Assembly (NCBI GenBank): GCA_016234555.1
Contig: JACRBJ010000045.1
Coordinates: forward strand, 1-64,000
Direction: 5' to 3'
DNA from: Chloroflexota bacterium
Lineage (GTDB): Bacteria; Chloroflexota; Anaerolineae; Anaerolineales; Villigracilaceae
Length of the DNA: 64,000 nucleotides
Below the pieces are notes generated by a model. The model was not told where the DNA came from. It saw only the letters and a list, made by a program, of their open reading frames with translations, and did not search any database. Shown here piece after piece: positions 52,087-61,092 of this stretch. Position numbers and translations under genes: made by a program. Numbering within the stretch: the first letter of the stretch is position 1; every line of letters starts with the position of its first letter.

Positions 52087-53976
52087 TCAGATCGAGGCGT
52101 AGAAAGGAGCGAGCGCCCGCAGAATGGTGAAGATGAACCAGAAGTTGTTGGTCATCAGAATCAATAAAAAGATTGCCAGCGCGGTCTCGAACCATGTTTT
52201 GCCAGCGAAGTCTGCAAGTGCAAGGGCAACGAAGAAGACCAGCGCATAAGTCCAGAAGATGGAGTAAAGGAAAAGTTCCGTGCCGTAGTTCATGTGCAGG
52301 AAAAAGTTGAAGGCGAGACTGCCCAGCAGACCGAGAATCAGTGGCAGGCGGGGGGATGTGCGCCAGCCTTTTATCAAAAAGACAAAAGAGCCTGCAAGCA
52401 AAATCAGCCATAGCGCGAGCGGAAGGTTTCCCAGCCCTTTGTAGGATGCCAGTTTGTCGGTGCGGACATCGTAGGTCTTGAGGTCGATGGTGGGATGCGG
52501 CGGCTTGTCTGCTGTGACTTCGAGCGGCTTGGGGGCGGCGACTCCGTACAGGAGCATTGTGCGGCTGACGACTTCGGCTTTTCGCTTCAAACTCTCGACG
52601 GCTGATTCGCGCACGGGCTTGACGAAGTTCCCTTCGAAGGCGATGTCGCCGGGGACGAAGAAAAGGGTCTGCCGGTTTGGGAATAGGGCGCTGGTGACGA
52701 AGGTCAGCGTGACGGCGGCGGCGGCGAGGGTTAAGCCGTAGCGGATCAGGCGTTTGAATCCGAACCGGTTGAAAAGTAATCCGATCACGCTTTGGGCAAT
52801 GTTGGTGATGGTAACGCCAAAGACCAGCAGTCCCGCCGGGACGAGAATCGAGAAGCGGGTTTCCCTTGCCTGAATGAGAAGGAGGAAGAAAATCAGCGAG
52901 GTTGCGCCGAAGATATAGGTGTCGGTCAGCGAGCCGAAGACGAGATGCGCCGCCGTCGAGCCGAGCATGACCGCGAAGATGAAGGCGTACGTCGGCTGTG
53001 ACGCGGCGCGTTTGACGAAGAACCATGCCATGAACACGCACAGTCCGCTCATGGCGGCAACGACCAGAATCGGCGCGAGCTGCCATTGATCCGCCGTAAA
53101 CAGGGTCACGAAACGCACGAGGGGACGCAGTGTGATCAACACCAGCGGATGCACCGAGCGGTTGATGACATCCTCCGTTGGGCTGCCCAAAATGGACAGC
53201 CACGGTCCCGCATCTGATTCAAAGAGGACGGAGTTGACGGTCAGTGCGGGATGGTTGAGCGCCCGTGCGATGACGAGGTTGATGAGGAAAAACATGCCGC
53301 CGGCGTACACGCCGGGAAGGTTTTCGTCGAGGAAGCTGAAAAGCCGTGTTTGTTTGAACTGTGAAAGCCAGCGGGTTTCAAACTGAAGCAAGGCTGTTAT
53401 CCCGACCAATCCCGAAATCAGGGCGGCGACGATAAACCATCCGCGCCATTCAGCAGGGACGGTGATATCGTCGAGGGTGAACATCACGGGGAATTGCAAC
53501 ACGGCGACGAGAAACGCCAGCAGGAAAACGGGCAGGCTCAGGCTGAGGAGGAAATTCAGCGGCTTGTTCAAAAATCCGTTTTTCAGGGATTTTGCTACGC
53601 GGCGGACGAGGATGTACCCGGCGACGCTCCCGGCTAGAGCCAAGCCCGCAGTAAACAGAATCAGGTTGAGGGGCGTGCGGATGGCTTCGCGGAAAAAGCC
53701 AACAGCGGCGGAAGTCAAAATCAGGGTCAACAAAAAGCCGATGGCATACATCCCAATCGAATGGCTTTCCCGAAACTGCGACGATTTTTGTCCCAGCGAT
53801 GGGATGACTTTGAATATCAACCAGGCAATCGAAAACGTCGGGATGAGGACGAGGGAGACGCGGTCTGTCAGGTTGCGGCTCGAGTAGTCGAAGACAGCCA
53901 TTGCCAGCCAAAAACTGACGAGGAAGGCGATGAGCAGGCTGACGCCCGCGCGAAACAGGGTTGGAAGGATTTTCAC
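52087..53976 (-). CDS. Polytopic membrane protein, GT-C-like
   Basis: The 629-residue protein has roughly 13 transmembrane helices and a periplasmic loop near residues 215-245 containing FESDAGPWLSILGSPTEDVI, a layout like GT-C glycosyltransferases or mannosyltransferase-like proteins. No catalytic motif can be assigned with certainty. The GTG at 53976 was chosen because GGGAG lies nine bases upstream; an in-frame TTG at 54003 is the alternative. It is divergent from the kinase gene. Confidence 0.72.
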   Translation of the reverse strand: MKILPTLFRAGVSLLIAFLVSFWLAMAVFDYSSRNLTDRVSLVLIPTFSIAWLIFKVIPSLGQKSSQFRESHSIGMYAIGFLLTLILTSAAVGFFREAIRTPLNLILFTAGLALAGSVAGYILVRRVAKSLKNGFLNKPLNFLLSLSLPVFLLAFLVAVLQFPVMFTLDDITVPAEWRGWFIVAALISGLVGITALLQFETRWLSQFKQTRLFSFLDENLPGVYAGGMFFLINLVIARALNHPALTVNSVLFESDAGPWLSILGSPTEDVINRSVHPLVLITLRPLVRFVTLFTADQWQLAPILVVAAMSGLCVFMAWFFVKRAASQPTYAFIFAVMLGSTAAHLVFGSLTDTYIFGATSLIFFLLLIQARETRFSILVPAGLLVFGVTITNIAQSVIGLLFNRFGFKRLIRYGLTLAAAAVTLTFVTSALFPNRQTLFFVPGDIAFEGNFVKPVRESAVESLKRKAEVVSRTMLLYGVAAPKPLEVTADKPPHPTIDLKTYDVRTDKLASYKGLGNLPLALWLILLAGSFVFLIKGWRTSPRLPLILGLLGSLAFNFFLHMNYGTELFLYSIFWTYALVFFVALALADFAGKTWFETALAIFLLILMTNNFWFIFTILRALAPFYASI

Positions 53977-54070
53977 TCGGCGAGTCTCCCGGATACGACG
54001 CAACCGTATTTTACCTGAGACGCGGAAAGCTGCGCCCGGATTTTGCCATGTGTTTTCAATGAGGCATTAA

Positions 54071-54100
54071 TTGACTTGCTTAAGACATTCGGCATATAAT
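54071..54100 (+). promoter_or_regulatory. Promoter of kinase gene 1
   Basis: TTGACT (54071-54076), an 18-bp spacer and TATAAT (54095-54100) form a near-consensus sigma-70 promoter 42 bases before the ATG of the first kinase. Confidence 0.65.
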
Positions 54101-54142
54101 GAATATCATCCGTTTAATCGTTCTGCCAAAGAGGAAAAGATT

Positions 54143-56083
54143 ATGTCAGGGTTGATTGGGCAAAGTTTTGGGCGTTACGAAATCATCGAGTTTATCGGAC
54201 AGGGTGGAATGGCGACGGTTTACAAAGCGCACGATACACATCTTGACCGCGTGGTCGCGTTGAAGATCATCCGCCGGGAGGTTTTTCCGCCCGACCAACT
54301 GGAAGTCATCCTCAAACGCTTCGAGCGGGAAGCCAAATCGCTGGGCGGACTTTCGCACCCGAACATCGTTGGGGTGATGGACTATGGTGAGCATGAAGGT
54401 TCGCCATACATTGTGATGGAGTACCTGCCCGGCGGCACGCTCAAAGACAAACTTGGCGCGCCCATGCCCTGGCGTACCGCCGTGCGGCTGCTAATTCCCG
54501 TTGCGCGTGCGCTGGCATATACTCATGAACATAACATTCTCAACCGCGATGTTAAGCCCTCGAATATCCTGTTGACGGAGAAGGGTCAACCGATGCTGAC
54601 CGATTTTGGGCTGGCAAAGATATTCGACGCCAAGGGCGTCACCAGCCTGACGGCTTCCGGGGCGGGGCTTGGCACGCCCGATTACATGGCTCCCGAACAG
54701 TGGACCGGCGATGCCACCGAGCTTTCCGACCTGTATTCCCTGGGGGTGGTCCTTTACGAAATGATAACGGGTCACCGACCGTACGTCTCCGATACCCCGG
54801 CGGGTATTTTGCTCAAACAGATCAATGAACCCCTGCCATTGCCCAAGACGTATGTGCCGGACCTCCCGCAAAACGTGGAGTCGGTCATGCTCAAGGCGCT
54901 TGCCAGAAAGCCCGAAGACCGTTACCTGAATATGGAGACTTTTTCCCTCGAGCTGCAAAATTTGATGGAAGGCAGGGAGTTGATTACTTCCACCATGAAA
55001 ATCAAGACGCTGCGCGAACAAATGGCGGGCATCATCGAGCAAAACAAGGCGGAAAAAACTCAGCCTTTACCGCCACCGCAGACCGACGCTACACTGGTGA
55101 ATCCTGTGTCCTCGGCTGTTGTCCTGCCGCCTGTGCCGGCTAAAAAGAAATTTCCCGTGTGGGGCGCGGTTTTGGGATTGTTTGGACTTATCGCTGCTTG
55201 TGGAGTGTGCTGGTTTATCGGTTCGAGAATCCTTCCGCTGGTTGTTGCCCCAACCTCCACCGAACAGGCGTGGACGTCCACCCCGACCAGAGCTGTCCCT
55301 ACCGAAGAAGACGTCCCGACGGCTGTTCCGCCGACCGACATCCCAGCCACCGTTGAGATTTCCCTCCCGGCTGAAATCACCGATGAGAAAAACGTCCCCA
55401 TGCGGCTCATCCCCGGCGGGGAATTTACCATGGGCAACGACGACGACAAGACAGGGGGAAGTCCCGCCAGTTTGATCAATGTGGACACGTTTTACATCGA
55501 CAAGTTCGAAGTCACAAACGTGATGTATGCCGCCTGCGTGAAGGATGGGGTTTGCAGGTCGCCCAGGAATCCTGGTTCTCCCACGCGACCCTCCTATTTC
55601 AATCACCCGAACTTTGCGAACTATCCCGTGATCTACGTGGATTGGAGGATGGCGAAGACATATTGCGAGTGGAGGGGAGCGCGCCTGCCGACCGAAGCCG
55701 AATGGGAGAAAGCCGCGCGCGGCACGGAGGATAAACGTTCCCAACCCTGGGGCAACAATTTCGATTGCAGCTACGCAAACCATTTCGGCTGTGTCGGCGA
55801 CACGGTGGCGGTCAATCAATATGACAGGGGACAAAGCCCTTACGGCGTGTATGGCATGTCGGGCAATGTCCTGGAATGGACCAACAGCCTGTACTCGTTT
55901 TATCCATACAATGCGGCGGACGGGCGTGAAGACCCTGATGCGTCCGGCAAACGCGTTGCGCGCGGCGGTTCATGGGACATTTTCGGAAGCCCCGGCGGAA
56001 CCATCCGCATCGACATGCGCTTCAAACTGGACCCGGTTTATTATGGGGCTTACGTTGGCATCCGTTGCGCGTTGACCAAATAA
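54143..56083 (+). CDS. Ser/Thr protein kinase with SUMF1 (FGE-sulfatase) domain, 1
   Basis: The 646-residue receptor-like kinase has a kinase domain (about 12-275: GQGGMATVYKA, catalytic Lys in VALKIIRR, NRDVKPSNILL, DFGLAKIF, APEQW), a linker, one transmembrane helix (about 337-360), a Thr/Pro spacer, and an extracytoplasmic formylglycine-generating-enzyme-like domain (about 413-646: FTMGNDDDKTGG, LPTEAEWEKAARG, NVLEWTNSLY, VARGGSWDI). The catalytic loop has NRD rather than HRD. SUMF1-like domains in kinases more often sense ligands than modify sulfatases. AGAGGAAAAGATT precedes the ATG. A paralogue follows directly. Confidence 0.92.
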   Translation: MSGLIGQSFGRYEIIEFIGQGGMATVYKAHDTHLDRVVALKIIRREVFPPDQLEVILKRFEREAKSLGGLSHPNIVGVMDYGEHEGSPYIVMEYLPGGTLKDKLGAPMPWRTAVRLLIPVARALAYTHEHNILNRDVKPSNILLTEKGQPMLTDFGLAKIFDAKGVTSLTASGAGLGTPDYMAPEQWTGDATELSDLYSLGVVLYEMITGHRPYVSDTPAGILLKQINEPLPLPKTYVPDLPQNVESVMLKALARKPEDRYLNMETFSLELQNLMEGRELITSTMKIKTLREQMAGIIEQNKAEKTQPLPPPQTDATLVNPVSSAVVLPPVPAKKKFPVWGAVLGLFGLIAACGVCWFIGSRILPLVVAPTSTEQAWTSTPTRAVPTEEDVPTAVPPTDIPATVEISLPAEITDEKNVPMRLIPGGEFTMGNDDDKTGGSPASLINVDTFYIDKFEVTNVMYAACVKDGVCRSPRNPGSPTRPSYFNHPNFANYPVIYVDWRMAKTYCEWRGARLPTEAEWEKAARGTEDKRSQPWGNNFDCSYANHFGCVGDTVAVNQYDRGQSPYGVYGMSGNVLEWTNSLYSFYPYNAADGREDPDASGKRVARGGSWDIFGSPGGTIRIDMRFKLDPVYYGAYVGIRCALTK

Positions 56084-56109
56084 TAAACTTCTCCCCTGCC
56101 TGAAACAAA

Positions 56110-56157
56110 CATCCCGCAGGATGAAAAAACTGCGGGATGTTGTTTTCATCCTGCGGG
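56110..56157 (+). promoter_or_regulatory. Mutually exclusive hairpins between the kinase genes
   Basis: CATCCCGCAG (56110-56119) can pair with CTGCGGGATG (56130-56139), giving a hairpin followed by TTGTTTT. Alternatively CCCGCAGGATGAAAA (56113-56127) can pair perfectly over 15 bp with TTTTCATCCTGCGGG (56143-56157). The first stem looks like a terminator and the second would prevent it. A TATAAT at 56165-56170 follows and could start the second kinase's own transcript. Confidence 0.5.
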
Positions 56158-56213
56158 TTTCGCGTATAATTGGCGCACAAGCAAAGCCAACCACCGTTAT
56201 AAAGGAAAAATCT

Positions 56214-58115
56214 ATGTCAGGGCTGATTGGTCAAAACCTGGGACGTTATAAAATTCTTGAATTGCTTGGGGAAGGGGGCATGGCAACCGTATACAAGGCT
56301 TATGATACCCGCCTTGAACGTGAGGTCGCGGTCAAGGTAATCCGTCGCGATGCGTTTCCCCCCGGTGAAATGGTTATGCTGCTCAAACGCTTCGAGCGCG
56401 AATCCAAATCGCTGGGCAGGCTTTCGCACCCGAATATTGTCGGCGTGATCGATTATGGCGATTTTGAAGGTTTGCCGTATCTGGTCATGGTTTACCTGGC
56501 TGGCGGCACGCTCAAGGATCGCCTTGGACAACCCATCGCCTGGCGCAACGCAATACAGATGATCCTTCCCATCGCCCACGCCTTGGAATATGTGCACGGA
56601 CAGAATATCATTAACCGCGATGTAAAGCCCTCGAACATCCTCCTGACGGAAAGCGGTCAGCCCATGTTGACCGACTTCGGTCTGGTGAAAATATTTGGCG
56701 ACCAGGAAAAGGATGCGACGCACCTGACCAGTTCCGGTACCGGGCTTGGCACGCCCGATTATATGGCTCCCGAACAGTGGACAGGGGAACCAACAGCCCA
56801 ATCGGACCTTTATTCGCTTGGGGTCGTGCTTTATGAAATGATCACCGGGCACAGACCCTATACTGCCGATACCCCGGCGGGCGTCCTGCTGAAACAGGCG
56901 ACCGAACCCCTGCCGCTTCCCAAAAGATACGTTCCCGACCTGCCCAGGGATGTGGAATCTGTCCTGCTCAAGGCGCTTGCCAAGGAACCGAAGGACCGCT
57001 ATCCCGACATGCACACCTTTATCGACGAGTTGCAGAGCCTGCTTGCCGGCAGGGAGGTGATGGCATCCTCCGTTAGCACCGCACAGCTGCGGGACCAGAT
57101 GACCGGTAAGGTGAAACGTTCCGATCTCCCAACCACCAACCTGCCTCCAACCAGTGGCAGGACGTTTCCGGTTCTTCTTGTGCTTGCGGGCTTGCTTGTG
57201 CTTGCCACCATCGCGGGCGGCGGATATTGGCTCCTGACCACACCGGGGATATTTGCCCCTGTGGCCACCCCCACGCAACAGCAGGTTGTTGTGATCCCAT
57301 CGTCGACGGAAGCTCCCCCCACCCAAACCGTCGCACCGACGATCACCCCAACGGCGGAGCCATCCCAACCCATGGAGACGCCCATCCCCAGCGAGTTCAG
57401 GGATCAGAAAAATGTCCCGATGATCCTGATCCCCGCAGGCACGTTTACCATGGGCAGCGATGAGACCGGTGATGTCGGTTCCCGTCCCGCTCATGAAGTG
57501 AACGTCGATGCGTTCTACATCGACAAATTTGAAGTTACCAATGAAATGTACGACGCGTGTGTCTATGCCGTCGAGTGCAGGAAACCCCAGCAGGGCGGTT
57601 CCGCCACGCGGAATACCTACTTTGCCAATCCGGTCTATGCAAAATTCCCGGTGCTTTATGTGGATTGGAAGATGGCAAATGCCTATTGCGAGTGGAGAGG
57701 GGCGCGCCTGCCCACCGAGGCGGAATGGGAAAAAGCCGCTCGCGGCTCAGAGGATGCGCGTTTATATCCATGGGGGAATCAGGAACCTGATTGCAGCCTG
57801 GCAAACAAAGTTGGTTGTGTGGCTGATACCACCCCCGTGGACCAGCATACCGCTGGGGTAAGCCCCTACGGGGTTTTCGGCATGTCGGGCAATGTGTGGG
57901 AGTGGACCAGCACCCTGTTCAAAGCCTATCCCTATAAAGTCGATGACGGGCGCGAGGACCCGAAGGCAAGCGGAGAACGCATCGCCCGCGGCGGCTCGTG
58001 GCACGTGTTCGGCGGCAATAGCGGCAATGTGCGGGTCGATACGCGCTTCAAGCTCGACCCCGGTTATTTCGGCGGGTATGTCGGATTTCGATGCGCCGTA
58101 TCGGTCGATCAATAA
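56214..58115 (+). CDS. Ser/Thr protein kinase with SUMF1 (FGE-sulfatase) domain, 2
   Basis: This 633-residue paralogue has the same architecture: kinase domain (about 12-270: GEGGMATVYKAYD, VAVKVIRRD, NRDVKPSNILL, DFGLVKIF), one helix (about 319-341), spacer, and SUMF1-like domain (about 396-633: FTMGSDETGDVGS, LPTEAEWEKAARG, NVWEWTSTLF, IARGGSWHVF). It also has NRD in place of HRD. The AAAGGAAAAA site precedes the ATG. High similarity throughout indicates tandem duplication; the domains outside the cell differ most around the linker, consistent with different ligands. Confidence 0.92.
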   Translation: MSGLIGQNLGRYKILELLGEGGMATVYKAYDTRLEREVAVKVIRRDAFPPGEMVMLLKRFERESKSLGRLSHPNIVGVIDYGDFEGLPYLVMVYLAGGTLKDRLGQPIAWRNAIQMILPIAHALEYVHGQNIINRDVKPSNILLTESGQPMLTDFGLVKIFGDQEKDATHLTSSGTGLGTPDYMAPEQWTGEPTAQSDLYSLGVVLYEMITGHRPYTADTPAGVLLKQATEPLPLPKRYVPDLPRDVESVLLKALAKEPKDRYPDMHTFIDELQSLLAGREVMASSVSTAQLRDQMTGKVKRSDLPTTNLPPTSGRTFPVLLVLAGLLVLATIAGGGYWLLTTPGIFAPVATPTQQQVVVIPSSTEAPPTQTVAPTITPTAEPSQPMETPIPSEFRDQKNVPMILIPAGTFTMGSDETGDVGSRPAHEVNVDAFYIDKFEVTNEMYDACVYAVECRKPQQGGSATRNTYFANPVYAKFPVLYVDWKMANAYCEWRGARLPTEAEWEKAARGSEDARLYPWGNQEPDCSLANKVGCVADTTPVDQHTAGVSPYGVFGMSGNVWEWTSTLFKAYPYKVDDGREDPKASGERIARGGSWHVFGGNSGNVRVDTRFKLDPGYFGGYVGFRCAVSVDQ

Positions 58116-58141
58116 ACGTGATTATTCGCAAATTCAATCTG

Positions 58142-58210
58142 GACGCAGATGAACGCTGATTTTCGCTGATCGGGAGAAGAAATCCGCGTTTATCTGCGTG
58201 AATCAGCGTC
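58142..58210. repeat. Dispersed palindromic repeat
   Basis: GACGCAGATGAACGCTGATT and, in inverted form, AATCCGCGTTTATCTGCGTG with AATCAGCGTC make an imperfect palindrome. It has no coding content and follows the second kinase gene. Confidence 0.6.
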
Positions 58211-58221
58211 CCAACGCCTTT

Positions 58222-58270
58222 AAAACACGGTTCACCGACGAAAGATTAATTTCGGGGTGAACCGTGTTTT
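58222..58270. terminator. Bidirectional terminator
   Basis: AAAACACGGTTCACC (58222-58236) and GGTGAACCGTGTTTT (58256-58270) form a perfect 15-bp stem with A and T runs on both sides. It lies between convergent genes, and the CoA-transferase stop codon starts in its right arm. Confidence 0.8.
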
Positions 58271-59037
58271 TATGCCGCGCTTTTCAAGTAAATTCCAGTT
58301 GGATCGAGTTCCTCGCGCAAAATACGCAATTCGTTTTCGGTGACAGGTTCCGTCTCTTTCACCTGCGCCGCAGTCTTCAAATCCCAGCCGGTGTTGGCTT
58401 TGGCATCCTCCACTGTCTTGCCGGGATGCAGCGCCGTCAGGATCATTTCACCGTCCTCGTTTGGTTCGAGGATGCCGATGTCCGTCACCACCGCCAGCAT
58501 CCCGCCGCCGCGCAAGCCGGCAGACTCGCGATCACCCTTTCCGCCGATGAATCCGGCGGAGGTCATGAATTCGACTTTTTCGGGGAAGCGGCGTTTCTGA
58601 TGTGGAGTCATGATGTAGCAGCGGTTTGCCCACGCAGCGATTTCCTGCGACCCGCCCGAGCCTGGCAGTCGAACTTTGGGGTGGTCGTACCCGCCGATGA
58701 CGGTGGCATTGATGTTGCCGTGTTTATCGATTTGCGCGCCGCCCATGAATCCCACATCTACGTTGCCGCGCTGGAGATAGTTGGCGAAGATATCGTACAT
58801 GCTCACCACCGAGAGCGATCCGCTGACGAGGGTTGGGTCGCCAATGGACAGTGGAAGCCGCGCCGGTTCCGCGCCGATCACACCGGCTTCGTAGATCATC
58901 ACCAGGTTGGGAGCGTGCGTCCGCTTTGCAAGATTGCAGGCAAGGTTGGGCTGACCCACGCCCACGAAAACAACGTCGCCATCGCGCAACAAACGCGCGG
59001 CATTTATGATCATCAACTCGGCTGAAGAATAATTCAT
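58270..59037 (-). CDS. CoA-transferase subunit beta
   Basis: The 255-residue protein is of the family I CoA-transferase type. The active-site region VGVGQPNLACNLAKRTHAPN with the Glu in MIYEAGVIGAEP places it with glutaconate/3-oxoacid CoA-transferase beta subunits. It transfers CoA between carboxylic acids together with the alpha subunit at 61093-61995. The two genes lie 2 kb apart with two unrelated genes between, although they normally adjoin. GAGGAAAA precedes the ATG. Confidence 0.88.
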   Translation of the reverse strand: MNYSSAELMIINAARLLRDGDVVFVGVGQPNLACNLAKRTHAPNLVMIYEAGVIGAEPARLPLSIGDPTLVSGSLSVVSMYDIFANYLQRGNVDVGFMGGAQIDKHGNINATVIGGYDHPKVRLPGSGGSQEIAAWANRCYIMTPHQKRRFPEKVEFMTSAGFIGGKGDRESAGLRGGGMLAVVTDIGILEPNEDGEMILTALHPGKTVEDAKANTGWDLKTAAQVKETEPVTENELRILREELDPTGIYLKSAA

Positions 59038-59171
59038 TTTTCCTCGGGTATTTTGGTTTGAGTTTTCAAGATAAGGCTATTGTGCCTGAACTTTGCGCGT
59101 CTGGCAAGGGACTCGAATTCCTATTGATTTGACGGGGAAAAGGAATGATAATTGCCGCGAGGAGAGAACCC

Positions 59172-60167
59172 ATGAAAAAGAACAATTCCATTTTTATTTT
59201 TAGTTTGCTTCTTGTTGTCGTCATGCTGGCGTGCAACCTGCCAAATCTGCAGGGTGCGCAGCCTACTGCCATACCTCCTTCCAACACCCCCGTTATGGAT
59301 GCCGCTTCTCCCACACCGGAGACCCCGGCGCTCCCAACGGATACTCCTCAGCCAACGGCTGAACTGCCCACTCCCACAATCGAAGTGCTCCATTCGCTGG
59401 TCCCGTCCACCATTATAAAGCCGGGTACGTTGATTCTGGACGTGGTCTCGGTGGATACTGCCATCGAGAAGCGCGCCCCCTATGGCGATTCATATTCCAT
59501 CAACCGTCTTGAACGACCCTTTACACAGGATATGACCTACGTGCCAGACTTGGATATCGTCAGCTTCAACCTGACGCATGACGAAAAGTTTTTCTACGTT
59601 TCGATTGAGCTGGTCGGAACGAATCCCAACAACGAGATGGGAATCAATTACGGCGTGGAGCTGGACTTCAACGCGGACGGCTTCGGCGACAAAATAATCA
59701 TTGCCCGTCCGCCCTACAGCGTGGACTGGTCGACGGACAATGTGCAAATCTTGGAGGATACCAACCGCGATACAGGCGGACTCTCTGCCGAGAAAGCTGA
59801 AGCTCCCCTGCCCGGTGACGGCTACGATGAGGTCATCTTTGACGGCGGGCGTGGTCCGAACGACACCGATCCCGACCTTGCCTGGGTGCGCGTGAATGCG
59901 GGAAACAAAGCCACCGTGCAGTTTGCGTTTAAAAAATCATTTGCGGGTGTGGCATTCATGTATGGCGTGATTGTGGATGGCGGCTTGAAGAGCGTTGCCG
60001 ACCTGGATTATGTGGACCGCTTTACCAAGGAGGAGGCTGGCTCGCCTGTGCGCGACCAGGAAAATTATCCGCTCAAAGCTTTGTACGCCGTGGATAACGT
60101 CTGTCGCGAGGTCTTTGGGTTTACAGGGACGAAGCAGGAACCGCAGCGCTGTACCCCGATCAAATAG
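59172..60167 (+). CDS. Surface lipoprotein with Pro/Thr linker
   Basis: The 331-residue protein has a signal peptide with lipobox (VVMLAC), a Pro/Thr spacer of about 55 residues, and a beta-rich extracytoplasmic domain (about 80-310) with Asp-rich loops such as LDFNADGFGDK and GRGPNDTDPDLAW. These may bind calcium, but no family was recognised. GGAGAG precedes the ATG at 59172. It is on the opposite strand to its neighbours and separates the CoA-transferase beta gene from the hydrolase. Confidence 0.75.
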   Translation: MKKNNSIFIFSLLLVVVMLACNLPNLQGAQPTAIPPSNTPVMDAASPTPETPALPTDTPQPTAELPTPTIEVLHSLVPSTIIKPGTLILDVVSVDTAIEKRAPYGDSYSINRLERPFTQDMTYVPDLDIVSFNLTHDEKFFYVSIELVGTNPNNEMGINYGVELDFNADGFGDKIIIARPPYSVDWSTDNVQILEDTNRDTGGLSAEKAEAPLPGDGYDEVIFDGGRGPNDTDPDLAWVRVNAGNKATVQFAFKKSFAGVAFMYGVIVDGGLKSVADLDYVDRFTKEEAGSPVRDQENYPLKALYAVDNVCREVFGFTGTKQEPQRCTPIK

Positions 60168-60185
60168 AAAAAACATCCAAGCGGA

Positions 60186-61034
60186 TCAAACCTTCGGGAT
60201 GCTGTCCAGAAATTCCCGCATCATTTCAACCACCTCCTGTGGACGTTCCAAGGGCAGGAGGTGCGTTGTTTTATTCAACACTTTAACCTGTATCTTTGGG
60301 TTTTTCTTTTTCACCAGTTCCCCGGCATTTTGCAGGAAGGTGTCGGTCTCCGCGCCGCGAATGATGAGGGTGGGGACTTGCAGGCTGGGCAGTCCGCGCC
60401 AGAGGTCGAAGTCACGCAGACCGGTCAGGTAGATGCGAGATTCCCATTCGGGGGAATACGCCAGTTCGAAGCCGCCGTCTGCTTTGGGTTTTGTGATGCC
60501 GTCGATATATGCGCGCAGGTTTTCGTCGCTGATGTATCTGAAAACCTTGCGCGTGCGGTAGCCTCGAAATGCAAGTTCCAAATCGTCAAAGGTGCGCCTG
60601 CGTTTTTGTGAGCCTAGGATTTTGGGATGCAGCATGTTCCCCAACCCCATTGCGCGGACAAGGTTCCAGATTATCAGAATCGATGGGACAAAAAGCACGG
60701 GATCAAGCAGAATCAACGCGCGGAATTTGGATGGATTACGCAACGCCGCCCGCAGGGTGACAATTGCTCCGACGGAATGCCCAACTCCGATGGTTGGAGT
60801 CAGCCCGCCCGTTGTCAAAAATTGCAGCAAGTCGTCTGAGAGGGGATGCCAGTCATCCAAGTCTTCAGGTTGCGCGCCATCCCAAAGCGGGCGAAGCTTC
60901 ATCCCGAAGACGTGATAGTCCGCCTTCAATAACTCGCACAACGGTGAATAACATTCGGGCGGATAGCCGTTGGCATGGAGAAAATGAAGCGGCGCCCCCT
61001 CGCCGCCGTAATCGAAAGATGGAATTCGGTTCAT
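60186..61034 (-). CDS. Alpha/beta fold hydrolase
   Basis: The 282-residue serine hydrolase has LHFLHANGYPPECYSPLC, nucleophile elbow GHSVGA (Ser near residue 87; GxSxG with Ala at the last position), and TLIIRGAETDTF with TTHLLPLERP supplying the acid and His. The substrate is unknown. Between it and the upstream CoA-transferase alpha gene is a 15-bp palindromic repeat. Confidence 0.87.
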   Translation of the reverse strand: MNRIPSFDYGGEGAPLHFLHANGYPPECYSPLCELLKADYHVFGMKLRPLWDGAQPEDLDDWHPLSDDLLQFLTTGGLTPTIGVGHSVGAIVTLRAALRNPSKFRALILLDPVLFVPSILIIWNLVRAMGLGNMLHPKILGSQKRRRTFDDLELAFRGYRTRKVFRYISDENLRAYIDGITKPKADGGFELAYSPEWESRIYLTGLRDFDLWRGLPSLQVPTLIIRGAETDTFLQNAGELVKKKNPKIQVKVLNKTTHLLPLERPQEVVEMMREFLDSIPKV

Positions 61035-61048
61035 CCGCTGGCCTGCAC

Positions 61049-61081
61049 CGCTCTTTCGGGGGCTTAGCCCCCGAAAGAGCG
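61049..61081. repeat. Palindromic repeat between CoA-transferase alpha and hydrolase
   Basis: CGCTCTTTCGGGGGC (61049-61063), TTA, GCCCCCGAAAGAGCG (61067-61081) form a perfect 15-bp stem. The core is identical to that at 15505 and related to those at 11229 and 63756. It lies directly behind the alpha-subunit stop. Confidence 0.75.
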
Positions 61082-61092
61082 TATTTGTCCGA

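Noticed and set aside
51284-53203. Very long HAD reading frame of 639 residues
   Set aside because: Its N-terminal 390 residues are the antisense-frame shadow of the GT-C-like gene; only the part from 52030 on is real.
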